Source: Asticcacaulis sp. SL142
GTDB lineage: Bacteria; Pseudomonadota; Alphaproteobacteria; Caulobacterales; Caulobacteraceae
Direction of reading: 5' to 3'
NCBI RefSeq assembly: GCF_026625745.1
Contig: NZ_CP113061.1
Coordinates: forward strand, 1-64,000
Length of the DNA stretch: 64,000 nucleotides
The notes under the pieces are model-generated. The model made no database searches, was not told where the DNA came from, and worked only from the letters and a program-made list of their open reading frames with translations. Below, piece by piece: positions 9,801-19,493 of this stretch (positions are counted from its first letter, which is position 1; each line of letters begins with the position of its first letter). Position numbers and translations under genes: made by a program.

Positions 9801-12800
9801 TTGAAGAGGGTGTGAACCTGAACCTGAAAAACGGGGCCTCGTTTAGCCTGGCGGCAGACCAGCGCATAGAGTTTTTAGGCTCCATCCGCACCGAAGGCGG
9901 TGACGTTTCCTTAAGCGGTATGTCGCTGACATTGGGCGGCAGCACCAAGATCGACACACGCGGATCATGGTACAGTGATTACGAAATCGATCAGTACATA
10001 GCCCTCGATACCCTGCCACGTATTCATGGCGGGGATATCACGCTATCGGCCAACGGCGATCTTTTGAATAATGCCGACAATGTCGGACTGGTGCTGCCGG
10101 ACACGGTTGTGCTGGACTTGAGCGGCGGCGCCTGGGTGGAGCGCAGCGGCAAACTCAATGGCGGCAAGGGGGGTAATCTCACTATCAATGCTCTGTTGGC
10201 TGAGAAGGATGAACTGGATCTTAGCGGCTTGCCAAGTGCACGGGCTTACGGTCTGGGTGGGAACGGCGCGTTCAGCCTGACCTTTGGTGACGCCATCATT
10301 ATTGGCGCAGCGCTGCCAGTTGCTGATGAGGAGGCCACCGGGCGGCCACCACTTTTGTTTACACCGGATTTCTTTGAAAACAGCGGGTTCTCGGCGATCA
10401 ACCTGATCGGCAAGTCGGTTGAAGTGCTGGACGGTGTGCAGGTTCACGCCACCAGTGCGTCGCTTCAACTGAAAGAACCGGCACCGCTTAGCGGCAAGCC
10501 ACCCGCGTTCTGGGCCCCGTCGGGCACTGATATCTATGACGTGGCCGAAGCCCGTTATCTGGCGCCTGAATTGCGCAGCCCGTCTCTGCGTAGCGGCATG
10601 GCGATCAATCTTAGTGCGCAGGGCGTGACTGCAGGTGCAGAACTGGGCGACGTCCGTATCGGTGAAGGCAGCCTGTTGGCCACTGAAGTGGGCGGCAAGA
10701 TTTCCCTGCGCGGCAATACAACGGTCGCCGGGACTATTCTGGCCCCGGCAGGCGCGATTAGCCTGTCATCAAATGCAACCACAGGAAATTTTGTTCATGT
10801 GACGCCGACGGGTAGCCTTTTGGTGCCGGGCGTGGCGATGATCACCTCGCGCAATGTGGTCGCGGGACGTGAACTGATTAATGGTGAGATCTATGATGGC
10901 GGCAAAATCACGCTGACCGCCAATGAAATCAAGCTCGACCAGGGCTCAAAGCTTGATGTGTCGGGCACGGCGGCCACCTTCGATCTGCAGGACAGCAATC
11001 GCAGAGGTCTGTATACCCCGGTAACGCTGGCCTCCAATGGTGGCGCTATCGAAATCAATGGTCAGCGCCTGGCGATCAATGACACGACCTATAAGGCTAA
11101 TGCGGGCGGTGCCGGTGCCCGCGGCGGCAGCCTGACGCTGAACTGGACGGTGCAACTTGGCGGCGGAGGTAACACGGGCGGCACCACACCGACATCGGTG
11201 CTTGAGCAACTGGAGCAGTATGTTGAGTGGGGCTATGTCACCGACAAAGACTTTAACCCAATCACCAGTCTTTATGGCATCGATCTGAGCACCATAGGCT
11301 GGGAATATTTTGTCGGGCCGCTCGATTTCCCGCCGGGCTATGTGCTGAATAGCCGGGCAGAGGCCGTGGCGCTGTTTGACGCCTATGGTGCGGCGGCGGC
11401 CGGGCCCGCGCCGATGCTTATCATTGGCGAGACATTCTCCGGTGGCGGCGGCGGTGCGCCGGACATGCCGAGTGCCTTGCTAGAACTGTTCACAATGGTC
11501 GGTTATCAACCACCGACGCCGTCAACCGAAGCGCCTATCATCACCACCCTGTCACCGGATAAGATTGCGGCGGGCGGCTTCTCGGCCCTGACCATTAACG
11601 CCTCTCCGGGTGTTGTGTTTAATGGCGATGTCAATCTGGGCGGTAAAAAAGCTGACGGCTCCTATATCTTTGATACGCTGAATATCAACGCCAGCCAGAT
11701 TGTCGGTAATACTGGCTCAACTGTGCGGCTTGAAGCGGGCGTCGTGGGCCTGGGTCAAAACGAAAACATCCTGCCCATGGCGAGCTATGGATCGCTGCTG
11801 GGCATAGACCCGGCCGGTCAGGGCACGACGATCACCGTCTCAGCAGGCACTCTGCTTCAGGTCGGCAATGCCAGCTTCCATGGCTTTGAAGATACCCGTC
11901 TGAACTCCGGTGGCGATATCCGCTTTGCGGGTCTCAGACTGGCGACAAATCAGGCGCCGGCAGGGTCGCTCTATTCAGCCGGTAAACTGACGCTCAAAGC
12001 CGATCAGGTCTATGCCGGTACGGGGCGTATTTTTTCGGTGACCTCGGATACCGCCATTGAAATTCTGGCTCAGGATGATGGCGGGCCGATCAATGACAGC
12101 CCTTACGAAGCGGCGGCCAAACTGACGTTGAAGGCCCCCACCATCATTCAGGGCGGCACATTGCGCTCGCCTTTGGGCACCCTGACCCTGGAAGCCTATG
12201 ATAACGGCACGCAAGGATCAGGTGATCTGATCTTTAAGGCTGGCAGCCTGACCTCGGTGTCGGGTGACGGCAAGTCGATCCCTTATGGTTATACCGCTAA
12301 CGGCGATAGCTGGACCGATCCGTTTACCGGTCTTGAACTGACCAACCTGCCGACCAAGGCACTAAACCTGACCGCAGATAAGGTCGATCTGCAAGCCGGA
12401 TCCGAAATCGACGTCTCCGGTGGCGGTGATCTGTTTGCCCGCGAATTTGTTCCCGGGGTAAACGGTACGCTTGACTGGCTGACCGGCTATCGCGACGTCG
12501 ATTACAACTGGGTTTCGGACCCCGGCAGTATCTATGCGGTTATCCCTGATTTTGAGGGCAATATAGCGCCGCTGGGCTTTGGCTCATCGCAGATCGGCAT
12601 AGGCGACAAGGTCTATCTGTCTGGTGGCTCCGGCCTTAAGGCGGGCTACTATACGCTTCTGCCGGCGGAGTATGCGCTCATGCCGGGCGCTTACCGGGTC
12701 ACCGCCCAGCACCGCTACAGCAACAGCTTCGTCGATGCCAGCCTGGGCACCAGCCGCCAACTGACGGATGGCTCATCGGTGCAGGTAGGCTATGTGGTCG

Positions 12801-15800
12801 CCGGGGCCTCCGGGGCGCGTGATCAGCGCACCCAGGGCTTTCATGTGATGTCAGGCCAGACCCTGCGCACACGATCATTCTATCGCGAGACCAGCGCCAA
12901 TACCTTCTTTGTGTCGGATGCGTTCCTCAAGAAAGCTCTGCGCACCAACCGTCCGGTTGGCGAAGTGCCGCGCATCCCGCTTGATGGTGGCTCGGTGGTC
13001 TTCAAAGTGGCCGAAACCCTCAACCTCGATGGTAAACTGATTTCGGGTGCGGCCAGTGGTGGTCGCGGTGGTTTCGCCGACATCGCCTCATCCAAAGTGG
13101 TCGTGGCGGGCACAAATACCGATCTGTCGCAATATGACGGCTACCTGGTGCTCAAAAGCGATCAGTTGTCGGCCTTCGGGGCGGACAGCCTTTTGATCGG
13201 CGGCACGCGCCAGCAGGGCGCCGTCAATATGGAGCTTTCGGTATCGGGGACAGACATCGTTGTCGATAATACCGGCTCGGTGCTGTTTGGCCCGGAACTG
13301 TTGTTTGCCTCTACCGGTAATATCGACGTCAAGGATGGCGCAAAGCTTGAAACGCGCGGCAAGATCAGTGGTGTGTCCGGCGATCTGCGGGTGCTGGCCA
13401 ATATCGCGGCCCTCATCGATAACAACGGCACACCCACGGACCTCAATGACGACATAACCATTCATGGTGTGCTGGATCAGGGCACCGTCCTGCGGTTATC
13501 ATCCGGCGATCAGGTTGATATACTGCGCGATACCGACGCGGTTAATGCCGCCAATGCGCTTCGTAATGATCCGGCAGCGCTTGCGATCGTTAACAGCCAA
13601 CGCGTTGCCAAGGGGCTGGCACCCCTCGACCTCAGGCAGGGCCTATTGACCATTGCCGATGGCGCGTCACTCAAGAGCAGTCGCTCGGTGGCCCTCGATG
13701 CGACGAACAATACCCGTCTGGGCAATCTGGTGACGCTTGAGACCCAGCAACTGAGTGCCTCGGCCTCACGGGTCAGCATTGGGGCGGTGCCGGCGGGTGT
13801 CGATGGGCTGATCTTTGCCGATGGCTCACTGGGCGCTCTGGCTAAGGCCGCTGATCTGACGCTCAAGTCGTATTCGACACTTGATCTTTACGGCGGTGTT
13901 ACGTTGGCGGCAACGGGCGCTTTACGTCTTGATACCGGTGAGGTGCGGGTGATTGACGCTAACAATCAGCCGACGACCCTTAAGGCGCAAACCCTGACCC
14001 TGACCCATACCGGCAGCGCTAAGTCAGTTGCGACGACGGGCTCTGCGTCACTGATACTTGATGCCACCAATGTCTACTTCGAAGGCAATGATAAGTGGCT
14101 GTCGGGTATTAATAATCTGAGCATCACGGCGCGCGAGCGGGTGATCGGTCGTGACGACGGTACGCTTTATATCCCCGGCGCACTGTCCGTTACGGCCGCG
14201 GGGCTGACGACCGAGAGTGGCGCGCGTCTGTTCTTTGATGCCACGGGGGCGATCAATGTCACGTCAACTGCCAATGCTACCCTTCCGGCGTTCCAGTCCT
14301 TCGGCGGCACACTGGGTCTGACCGGGGCTTCGGTCACCTATGCCGGTCAGTCACGCCTGACGGGCGGCACCATAAACCTTCAGGCCCGTACCGGCGATGT
14401 AGTGCTGGCCCAGGGCGCGATATTGGATGTCACCTCTAATGCCAGCCAGTTCTTCGATAAGACGGTGGGTGTGGGTGCAGGTTCGGTCAATCTTGTGGCT
14501 GATCTGGGCGATGTCAATCTGGGCACAGGCTCATTGATCGACGTTTCGGGCTCTGCCGCAGGCGGTGATGCCGGTACGCTGACAATCAAAACCGGCGTTG
14601 GCGAGGCGATCCTGAATGGTACGCTGAAAGGCACATCGGCTGCGGGTTCACGCGGCGGTTCGTTCAACCTGCTGACGCAGTCCCTGACCAATTTCGGCAC
14701 CTTTAATACGGTGCTTGATACGGGTGGCTTCCGCCAGTCGCGCCGCTTTGAGATCAACTCAGGCGATGTGACGGTTGATGGCACCGTCAATGTGCAGGAC
14801 TTTGCGGTCATCGCCAATGACGGCTCCGTCAATGTCACCGGCACAGTTAAGACGACCGGTGATAATGGTGGCCGCATTCAGGTATCCGCGGCGGAGAACG
14901 TGACCGTATCCGGCACCGGTAAATTGCTGGCCAGCGCCAATGCGACCGGCGGTGCAGGCGGCACGGTCATTGTTGAAACCACAGGACGTAACGGCGGGCA
15001 GATCAGCACTCAGACCGGTTCGGTCATCAATGTCAGCGGCACGGGTGAGGGCGGGCGTCTGGTCCGTTTCCGCGCCCCGCAAGTCGGCAACGATGTCGCC
15101 ATCGGTCAACTGGCCGGGACGATCACCGGGGCGCGTTCGGTTCTGGCCGAAGGCTTCAAGGTCTATGATGGAGTTTCTATCATCGATCAGGGTGTGATCA
15201 CTCAGGTGTCTAATGACGCCACGGCCTTTATGACGGCGAACGGCACGGCCATTCGCAATCGTCTGGGGGCAGGCGTTACGCTGGTGGCCGGTATTGAACT
15301 GCGCAGCGACAGCGATATGGAGCTTAAAGACGCCTGGGATCTGTCGGGTCTGCGCTTTGGCGGTGCGGCCGGGGTTCTGACCCTGCGGGCGGCGGGTGAT
15401 TTGCTGATCAATGCCAACCTGAGTGACGGGTTCAATGGCGACCGCTTACTGGACGGCGAAAGCTGGGCCTTTAACCTGACGGCGGGTGCCAATACCCAAA
15501 GCCCGGACACCCTGGCCGTGCTTAGCGCCGGTCAACTGGCGGCGGGTAAGGGCTCAGTGAAGATCGGCGGCACCGCTGATACGCTCGAATACTTCTATGA
15601 CCCGGCCTATGGCAATGAAAACCGGCTGTATGTGATCGGTGAAGATGGCCGGTTCGTAAATGATCCTTCCGGTGGTCGCGAACAATTCCTTGAACTTCAG
15701 CGCGACGCCGCGACGGGCAAATATATTCACCCCATCACGGGCGAACTGATCGAAAAAGATCCGGTCACCGGCGACTATGCTGACACAGGCATTTATGCCC

Positions 15801-18800
15801 GCCGTCCGCTGCCGTGGCTGTTCGGTATTTACCGGGCCGACGGTTCATCGGGCAATGGCGGTCTGGATGGCAATGGCAATCCACGCGGCGGCTTTGATCC
15901 ACGCGAATATCAGCAATGGGATAATTCGACGGGCTATGTGGTTCGCACCGGTACGGGTGCGATCAATGTCGCCTCGGCGCGTGATCTGGTGCTTCAGGAA
16001 CGGGCGTCGGTCATCTACACAGCGGGTAAAAACGCCGCACCTCTGGCAGGCTTTTATGTGCCAACGGGTTCCTTGCGTATTTCCACCAGCAATGACACGC
16101 CGATCCTGACGCTGCGAACCGTCCAGTACGGCGAAGGCGGCGGCGATGTTACCTTGCGGGTCAGTGGCGATATCCTCGCCAGTTCGCAGACTCCGCAATT
16201 GCCGTCCGGCTATCTGTTCCAGCGTCGAAGCCTAGATGAGACGACCGGATTGTTCGCGTCTGCCCCTGACCGTGCGTATGATCAGACGTCATGGTGGGTG
16301 GATTACAGTCTGTTCCAGGGCGGTATCGGCGCTTTGGGTGGCGGTAATATCGCCATCGACGCGGGCGGTGACATCGATAATCTCGGCGTCAGCATCCCCA
16401 ACAGCGGCCGCGTGACCGGCAACACCGGATCAGGTGATGCCATTGCCTTGACCTTGACCGGCGGCGGCAATCTCAGCCTGAGAGCCGGCGGTAATATCAA
16501 GGGCGGCGTTTTCTATGTCGCCGACGGCAAGGGTGACCTCACCGCGGGCGGCAGCTTTACGGCGGGCTCAAAGGCCAAGGTCTATTACGATCCGTCCTGC
16601 ACGTTCTCCAACAGCCCGACCTGTTACCTGCACTATGATCCGCGCGGCAAAAGCCCTGAATACGACGTTTATTCGATGTTCTTCACCTCATCGGGTCAGT
16701 TCGACATCAAGAGCGGTGGCGATCTGAATATCGACGGGGTCATGGACCCACTGCTGGCAGGCTCAGTGTCTGAATACCGTGGTTTTAACTTCCTCAGCTA
16801 CACCGACGAAGCCAGTGTGCGCCTGTTCTCAGCGGGCGGTGACGTCAATGTCTGGAACAACGGCCTCAACACCTCGATTGCTTTCTATAGTTCCGGCAGC
16901 AATGTGCCTAATCCGGGCGCGGACCCCCTGTGGTACTACGGTCGTATTGATGCGATTGATGACGGTCGGGATTCCATGGCCTGGGATCTGCGCCCCTCCA
17001 GTTTCAGCGCGATCGCGGCTACCGGCGATGTGCGGATTGTGGGCGGCATGATGCTGATGCCATCGGCCAAGGGTAATCTTGAGCTTTTGGCGGGTAATAA
17101 CGTCATCATTGGCTATGGCACTCAGTCGGAGCAGGGACGAAATGCTGAGCGTGGCCTTGATGGGGCGTACTTCACCAGCCAAAGAGACGTGGAGAAAAAC
17201 CAGCGCGGGGCGACCATTTATGAAGGCATCTTCATGAGCCAGGCCGATATGACCTATCTGCCAACGCCGACCAATTCGGTATCGTTCGTCAGAAATATAG
17301 ACCGGGTACATCTGCGCAGCGCCGGGGTTGGCAATACCTACTTAGGCGTACGGCCGTTCTCGGTTGATGCCCTGCCGGATCTGCATGCCGGTGATCATGA
17401 GCCTGTGCGGATATATGCTGCCAAGGGCGATATCGTTACTGCCGGACGCACCGTTATGAACCTGCCCAAGCAGGCCTGGTTCCAGGCGGGTGGAAATATC
17501 TACTTCCCGTCTTATGACATCCAGCACAATAACCCGAATGACCTTAGTCTGGTGCGAGCCGGTAAGGGGATCTACTTTGATATCTCCGGCCAGTTTGGAA
17601 ACTCAAATGACAGGATTGTGGACTCATACGGGCATCTGACCGTTTCCGGCCCCGGCCGTCTTGAGGTCGAAGCCGGCACGGACATCTATCTGCCGAGCAA
17701 CAGCTACGGGATCAGCAGCCGACGTATTACCTTAGAGCCGGGTGCGCAGTTCTGGAAGCCGGAAGAGAAGGCGGCCGACATCGCTATCTCGACCGGGTTC
17801 AACCAGACGCCGTCCTATGCCGCGTTTGAGGACGCCTACCTCAATCCGGAAAAAGCCGGTGAGATGGCGGATTACCTCAAGGATGACAGCGGCAAGTCGC
17901 TCTACCTGTTTGACCGCGACTATGACCGCGCCAAGGGGGCCACCGGTGAGTTTGCCGTTCCGGAACCGCGTGAGGGTCTGGTCAACTATGTCCGTCGTTT
18001 ACAAGGGCTTGCGCCGCTGAAAACACGGGCTGAAGAGGTCGCGTACCTCGACACCGCCTGGACCTACTGGAAGGCTCTGCCGACCGACTACAAGACGCCG
18101 TACTTCCGCAGCGTCCTGTTCCTGGAACTGCGCACCACTGGGCGCGAAGCCAATGACGCGGACAATGAACGCTATAACACTACCTTCCGCGGTTATAAGG
18201 CGATTGAGACCCTGTTCCCCGGTGCTCAAAAAGAGACCATTGAAACTCTGGTTGAAGGTGAATCGCTCTGGAAAGGTGACTTTGAAACCTATGCCAGCCG
18301 GGTCATCTCCAGCGGCGGCGGCAAGATAGAGTTCGTCATTCCTGGCGGTGCTATGACTCTGGCTAATGTCTCGGCCCAGCCAAGTGAGACTGGTCAGCCG
18401 ACCCTTGACCCGGCGACGGGCAAGCCAGTGCAGGTCTATAATCCGAACACCGGAATATATGAAGACGACCGGGGCAACGCCCAACGGGCCGGGATTCTGA
18501 CGACCGATGGCGGTGAGATCAATGTTCTGTCTCATTCCAGTGTGACCCTAAATCAGTCGCGCCTGCTTACGGCAAAGGGTGGCAATGTCATGATCTGGTC
18601 GTCATGGGGCGATATCGCGGCGGGTAAGGGCGCACAGACCTCGCTCAGCCCGGCCTTCTTTGACTATGGCCTGGACCTTCTGGCGCGGATGAAGCGTGAG
18701 CCCGCAGGTCTGCCGACCGGGGCCGGTATCGGCACCTTGTCCACTCAGGACGGCACACCGCCCGCCGACGTCGATTTGATCGCACCGGCCGGGGTGGTGG

Positions 18801-19423
18801 ATGCCGGTGATGCCGGTATCCGTGTCGCGGGCAACTTCAACGTCTTCGCGATTGAAGTTCTGGGTGCCGATAACATCGATGTCGGTGGGGTAACATCAGG
18901 TCTGCCGGTGCCGCCGGCCGCACCGCCGACCTCGCTTGATATCGGTTTGTCGTCGACAAACGATCTTGTGGCCAAGTCTCTGAAGGATGCGATCTCAAAC
19001 GTTCAGAAGGACAAATCGATCGTGCCGCCATCGCTGATCGAAGTGAAGGTGACCGGCTATGACGAAGACGCCTGCGGTACTGACGAAAACCCATGTCCCG
19101 ATGAAAACAACGTTCAGCCACAAGCGTCGGTTTCCAGTGAGGCGCCTGCCTTTACACCGGTCAAGGTCGCCGTGCGTTATGTCGAACCACGCATCGACTT
19201 CAAACTGCCAGCCCTGATGCTGGACGATGCCATCCGCAGCGTGGGCCAGTTTTCCGGAATGACGATCATCTACGACTCGGCAGTTTTACGAAACCGTATG
19301 GCGCCTGCCTTAACGGGCAAGATGACCGCTGGTGAAGCGCTGGAGCGTCTGCTCAAAAATGAAGGGCTCACCGCCATTCGTGTCGGGCCGCGCTCCATCC
19401 GTCTGGAGCGGGTTCAGGGTTGA
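6860..19423 (+). CDS. Giant TPS exoprotein (filamentous haemagglutinin family) with C-terminal STN domain
   Basis: A 4187-residue secreted protein. After a long signal peptide (about 43 residues) comes a TPS domain with FxxxxxxxWIAVNRV and LNDNGV, equivalent to the family's NPNGI. The unit is duplicated: residues about 96-168 (KALLDWEDFRLQ...) and about 190-262 (KAILDWSDMSLQ...). Most of the rest is irregular beta-helix-type repeats (GG.I.L.A....GS.IDVSG). Cysteines are nearly absent except C3247/C3255 and C4072/C4079. Residues about 4112-4187 form an STN (secretin/TonB short N-terminal) domain (FKLPALMLDDAIRSV, GKMTAGEALERLL). The STN at this end is unusual. The expected role is surface adhesion or glycan capture, exported by TpsB. 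The substrate is not deducible. Confidence 0.92.
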   Translation: MSRIAASARTGLTGSRRLKASASLMVLALAASVSSASVSPALAAEPFANMVGIQAGRIIGTGPNAQVAQWTGANAPVIGTDVDGRALMTIQQTQAKALLDWEDFRLQTNEVLEFQQQSADWIAVNRVHGNQAAEINGEIRAIGKVFVLNDNGVLIGKDAKINTRTLVTGQGVSDVLIDGKTTTLVQSREKAILDWSDMSLQAGEVLKFQQQKSDWVALNRSYNADKTVLAGDVKADGHIYLVAPRGLVVDGKINAQQVVLSSLFMRNDQFLGDPDQASATGGLISYTRRQEQGSNMNPTFSNTDLAGFDLNPNGEGYNPLGWKDTIISFNGTQYGAGPYYNVTKPGPEIVDANDPLKYNVTIGKTGSVTTGKFGKVMLFGPKVTNLGQINIQDEGQVIMAAGENVWLQPAGSGMLAAGNGRLDAYVGAFYPLGVSLGNIPYYRGPQRANTEEWRAFYSLLLGRNIALNQNLSTADFNKLYAAGYVFVNGQYVYQPSLIETYVRNNQAQRAQTYTARNEGIITSKRGGSVVMRGLNLEQMGAIDMTSTALFRSDISLFASVWDWRGGPGTESDGRADAVPGHGTVVFGEGSLTQITPDLDSTDKIPVSSGAQSVGQVKINARSVHMQEDSIIHMPSGNMNVLLDAGAHIFDNNLGAGANQGNEDGTRFLMERGATIDLSGWETTLEMGYHQVTGKLYAAQLADSPLQRDGALYRQEISVDRRYGTNLANWQGLDNLSQGTLGQFLTNGGTLNMDIGDDFIMKSGSVIDVSGGVTTYKDGYVYTTLLRRLDGSIIDIREADPDELYMGLANQWTVYDTKWGKQTTYNIPLMTATQGKFETSYQHGGTGGKVDIMAPDSVLQGTLKGETVTGRYQRQAGTIPTGGAFILNNAGESEGEYVSNNILITARETALNANFGFKDKLSDTYGELFGVEFDAATDPISSDKIRSDNTTLVSADFFNRSTMGSYALNQVGVSGDHVAVQVEEGVNLNLKNGASFSLAADQRIEFLGSIRTEGGDVSLSGMSLTLGGSTKIDTRGSWYSDYEIDQYIALDTLPRIHGGDITLSANGDLLNNADNVGLVLPDTVVLDLSGGAWVERSGKLNGGKGGNLTINALLAEKDELDLSGLPSARAYGLGGNGAFSLTFGDAIIIGAALPVADEEATGRPPLLFTPDFFENSGFSAINLIGKSVEVLDGVQVHATSASLQLKEPAPLSGKPPAFWAPSGTDIYDVAEARYLAPELRSPSLRSGMAINLSAQGVTAGAELGDVRIGEGSLLATEVGGKISLRGNTTVAGTILAPAGAISLSSNATTGNFVHVTPTGSLLVPGVAMITSRNVVAGRELINGEIYDGGKITLTANEIKLDQGSKLDVSGTAATFDLQDSNRRGLYTPVTLASNGGAIEINGQRLAINDTTYKANAGGAGARGGSLTLNWTVQLGGGGNTGGTTPTSVLEQLEQYVEWGYVTDKDFNPITSLYGIDLSTIGWEYFVGPLDFPPGYVLNSRAEAVALFDAYGAAAAGPAPMLIIGETFSGGGGGAPDMPSALLELFTMVGYQPPTPSTEAPIITTLSPDKIAAGGFSALTINASPGVVFNGDVNLGGKKADGSYIFDTLNINASQIVGNTGSTVRLEAGVVGLGQNENILPMASYGSLLGIDPAGQGTTITVSAGTLLQVGNASFHGFEDTRLNSGGDIRFAGLRLATNQAPAGSLYSAGKLTLKADQVYAGTGRIFSVTSDTAIEILAQDDGGPINDSPYEAAAKLTLKAPTIIQGGTLRSPLGTLTLEAYDNGTQGSGDLIFKAGSLTSVSGDGKSIPYGYTANGDSWTDPFTGLELTNLPTKALNLTADKVDLQAGSEIDVSGGGDLFAREFVPGVNGTLDWLTGYRDVDYNWVSDPGSIYAVIPDFEGNIAPLGFGSSQIGIGDKVYLSGGSGLKAGYYTLLPAEYALMPGAYRVTAQHRYSNSFVDASLGTSRQLTDGSSVQVGYVVAGASGARDQRTQGFHVMSGQTLRTRSFYRETSANTFFVSDAFLKKALRTNRPVGEVPRIPLDGGSVVFKVAETLNLDGKLISGAASGGRGGFADIASSKVVVAGTNTDLSQYDGYLVLKSDQLSAFGADSLLIGGTRQQGAVNMELSVSGTDIVVDNTGSVLFGPELLFASTGNIDVKDGAKLETRGKISGVSGDLRVLANIAALIDNNGTPTDLNDDITIHGVLDQGTVLRLSSGDQVDILRDTDAVNAANALRNDPAALAIVNSQRVAKGLAPLDLRQGLLTIADGASLKSSRSVALDATNNTRLGNLVTLETQQLSASASRVSIGAVPAGVDGLIFADGSLGALAKAADLTLKSYSTLDLYGGVTLAATGALRLDTGEVRVIDANNQPTTLKAQTLTLTHTGSAKSVATTGSASLILDATNVYFEGNDKWLSGINNLSITARERVIGRDDGTLYIPGALSVTAAGLTTESGARLFFDATGAINVTSTANATLPAFQSFGGTLGLTGASVTYAGQSRLTGGTINLQARTGDVVLAQGAILDVTSNASQFFDKTVGVGAGSVNLVADLGDVNLGTGSLIDVSGSAAGGDAGTLTIKTGVGEAILNGTLKGTSAAGSRGGSFNLLTQSLTNFGTFNTVLDTGGFRQSRRFEINSGDVTVDGTVNVQDFAVIANDGSVNVTGTVKTTGDNGGRIQVSAAENVTVSGTGKLLASANATGGAGGTVIVETTGRNGGQISTQTGSVINVSGTGEGGRLVRFRAPQVGNDVAIGQLAGTITGARSVLAEGFKVYDGVSIIDQGVITQVSNDATAFMTANGTAIRNRLGAGVTLVAGIELRSDSDMELKDAWDLSGLRFGGAAGVLTLRAAGDLLINANLSDGFNGDRLLDGESWAFNLTAGANTQSPDTLAVLSAGQLAAGKGSVKIGGTADTLEYFYDPAYGNENRLYVIGEDGRFVNDPSGGREQFLELQRDAATGKYIHPITGELIEKDPVTGDYADTGIYARRPLPWLFGIYRADGSSGNGGLDGNGNPRGGFDPREYQQWDNSTGYVVRTGTGAINVASARDLVLQERASVIYTAGKNAAPLAGFYVPTGSLRISTSNDTPILTLRTVQYGEGGGDVTLRVSGDILASSQTPQLPSGYLFQRRSLDETTGLFASAPDRAYDQTSWWVDYSLFQGGIGALGGGNIAIDAGGDIDNLGVSIPNSGRVTGNTGSGDAIALTLTGGGNLSLRAGGNIKGGVFYVADGKGDLTAGGSFTAGSKAKVYYDPSCTFSNSPTCYLHYDPRGKSPEYDVYSMFFTSSGQFDIKSGGDLNIDGVMDPLLAGSVSEYRGFNFLSYTDEASVRLFSAGGDVNVWNNGLNTSIAFYSSGSNVPNPGADPLWYYGRIDAIDDGRDSMAWDLRPSSFSAIAATGDVRIVGGMMLMPSAKGNLELLAGNNVIIGYGTQSEQGRNAERGLDGAYFTSQRDVEKNQRGATIYEGIFMSQADMTYLPTPTNSVSFVRNIDRVHLRSAGVGNTYLGVRPFSVDALPDLHAGDHEPVRIYAAKGDIVTAGRTVMNLPKQAWFQAGGNIYFPSYDIQHNNPNDLSLVRAGKGIYFDISGQFGNSNDRIVDSYGHLTVSGPGRLEVEAGTDIYLPSNSYGISSRRITLEPGAQFWKPEEKAADIAISTGFNQTPSYAAFEDAYLNPEKAGEMADYLKDDSGKSLYLFDRDYDRAKGATGEFAVPEPREGLVNYVRRLQGLAPLKTRAEEVAYLDTAWTYWKALPTDYKTPYFRSVLFLELRTTGREANDADNERYNTTFRGYKAIETLFPGAQKETIETLVEGESLWKGDFETYASRVISSGGGKIEFVIPGGAMTLANVSAQPSETGQPTLDPATGKPVQVYNPNTGIYEDDRGNAQRAGILTTDGGEINVLSHSSVTLNQSRLLTAKGGNVMIWSSWGDIAAGKGAQTSLSPAFFDYGLDLLARMKREPAGLPTGAGIGTLSTQDGTPPADVDLIAPAGVVDAGDAGIRVAGNFNVFAIEVLGADNIDVGGVTSGLPVPPAAPPTSLDIGLSSTNDLVAKSLKDAISNVQKDKSIVPPSLIEVKVTGYDEDACGTDENPCPDENNVQPQASVSSEAPAFTPVKVAVRYVEPRIDFKLPALMLDDAIRSVGQFSGMTIIYDSAVLRNRMAPALTGKMTAGEALERLLKNEGLTAIRVGPRSIRLERVQG

Positions 19424-19436
19424 AAAGAAAAATAAG

Positions 19437-19463
19437 CCGGTGGCCGCAGTCTTGCGGCCCCGG
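19437..19463 (+). terminator. Intercistronic hairpin after the exoprotein gene
   Basis: GGCCGCA and TGCGGCC (19442-19448 and 19453-19459) pair around a 4-base loop, and flanking CCGG arms extend the stem with a bulge. There is no T-run right after it, and SapC follows at 19494, so it is more likely a partial terminator or a 3' stabiliser that sets lower expression of the downstream genes. Confidence 0.45.
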
Positions 19464-19493
19464 TGATATCTCAAGTTTATGTAGGAATTTTTT

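Noticed and set aside
6860-19423. Polymorphic toxin (CDI) hypothesis for the giant exoprotein
   Set aside because: The C-terminus is an STN domain with no toxin motif or VENN-type junction, and no small immunity gene follows. The next gene is SapC.
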